A stretch of 5,111 bases of DNA from Candidatus Gastranaerophilales bacterium (GTDB taxonomy: Bacteria; Cyanobacteriota; Vampirovibrionia; Gastranaerophilales; Gastranaerophilaceae), in NCBI GenBank assembly GCA_905235825.1, contig CAJONH010000237.1, positions 1 through 5,111 on the forward strand, given 5' to 3'. The first letter of the stretch is position 1. Every line of letters starts with the position of its first letter. Positions 4,857 through 5,111 of the stretch are shown one piece after another. A program made the translations under genes and the position numbers. The notes under the pieces are model-generated. The model searched no databases and had not been told where the DNA came from. It saw nothing but the letters and a program-made list of their open reading frames with translations.

Positions 4857-5111
4857 AGTTACGGAATTCTTCAGATTCTTCTTCGTCTTTTTGGGCATCG
4901 CAAGATACGCTGCCGTCAGCCAGAACTTTAGCCGAAACAAATATTGGTGCATCTGCACGAATTGCTACGGCAATTGCATCGGACGGACGAGAATCAATTT
5001 CCTGTTCATCACCATCATCATTAATTAACCAAATTGAAGAATAATAAGTATCATTTTCAACATCGTTTATTTCTACTCTGTCTATACGATAGCCTGTTTT
5101 ATTTACCATAT
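4789..5111 (-). CDS. Bifunctional nuclease family protein (DUF151), C-terminal part; 5' end outside window
   Basis: The frame is open to the right edge. Its 106 residues after the ATG at 5107-5109 contain the DUF151 signature: RVEINDVENDTYYSSIWL (11-28), then EIDSRPSDAIAVAIRADAPIFVS (37-59), which closely matches the core of the Thermotoga TM0160 type. That family is usually about 140-170 residues and starts with a strand block followed by an E-rich helix; those are missing, so the 5109 ATG is an internal Met and the true start lies upstream of the window. Members have reported DNase and RNase activity (the plant homologue is called bifunctional nuclease); many bacterial members are uncharacterised. 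After the core comes an acidic stretch (KDEEESEE, 74-81) and a helical tail ending IKPSDFERLLKD, common in longer members. Cytosolic. Its last 68 bases run opposite the tail of the small plus-strand gene. Confidence 0.9.
   Translation of the reverse strand, partial: MVNKTGYRIDRVEINDVENDTYYSSIWLINDDGDEQEIDSRPSDAIAVAIRADAPIFVSAKVLADGSVSCDAQKDEEESEEFRNFIQSIKPSDFERLLKDDKQSDQ

Noticed and set aside
1..5111. CRISPR array, insertion sequence, tRNA or rRNA gene
   Set aside because: No repeat-spacer pattern, transposase, terminal inverted repeats, or recognisable tRNA/rRNA segments were seen on either strand.

Overview
The window is AT-rich bacterial DNA, roughly one third GC by eye apart from a GC-richer patch at the far left. 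It holds three complete radical SAM genes in tandem, one membrane transporter gene, one gene cut by the right edge, a probable small-protein gene, and the tail of an unidentified gene at the left edge. Three oxygen-sensitive-type Fe-S enzymes in a row suggest an anaerobic or microaerophilic bacterium. The lineage cannot be fixed from the sequence: DUF151 nucleases and CNT transporters occur in many phyla.

Layout, left to right. Positions 3-167 (+) carry the C-terminal end of an open frame that meets the next gene tail to tail. Positions 164-3129 (-) are three paralogous radical SAM proteins of 323-331 residues, transcribed right to left and tightly coupled: the first two share one base (TGATG) and the second and third are 3 bp apart. 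Each has a CX3CX2C radical SAM core preceded, not followed, by a small cysteine domain that looks like SPASM. Positions 3194-4471 (-) encode a concentrative nucleoside transporter (CNT/NupC family) on the same strand, 64 bp upstream of the first radical SAM gene. Positions 4602-4856 (+) are a probable 84-residue basic protein with its own good promoter and Shine-Dalgarno sequence. Its tail overlaps the 3' end of a DUF151 bifunctional nuclease gene (4789-5111, -), whose 5' part lies outside the window.

How the genes may work together. The three radical SAM proteins almost certainly form one translationally coupled unit, with a TTG start on the first gene and a plausible promoter just upstream. 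I see no terminator between the transporter and this unit, so read-through is possible, but a shared pathway is only inference. No RiPP precursor peptide, carrier protein, glycosyltransferase or maturation factor lies in the window, so the substrate is unknown. The most notable points are the N-terminal position of the SPASM-like domain, the divergence of the middle paralog, and a CNT transporter whose usual GQTEA-type base-binding motif reads GQVSA.
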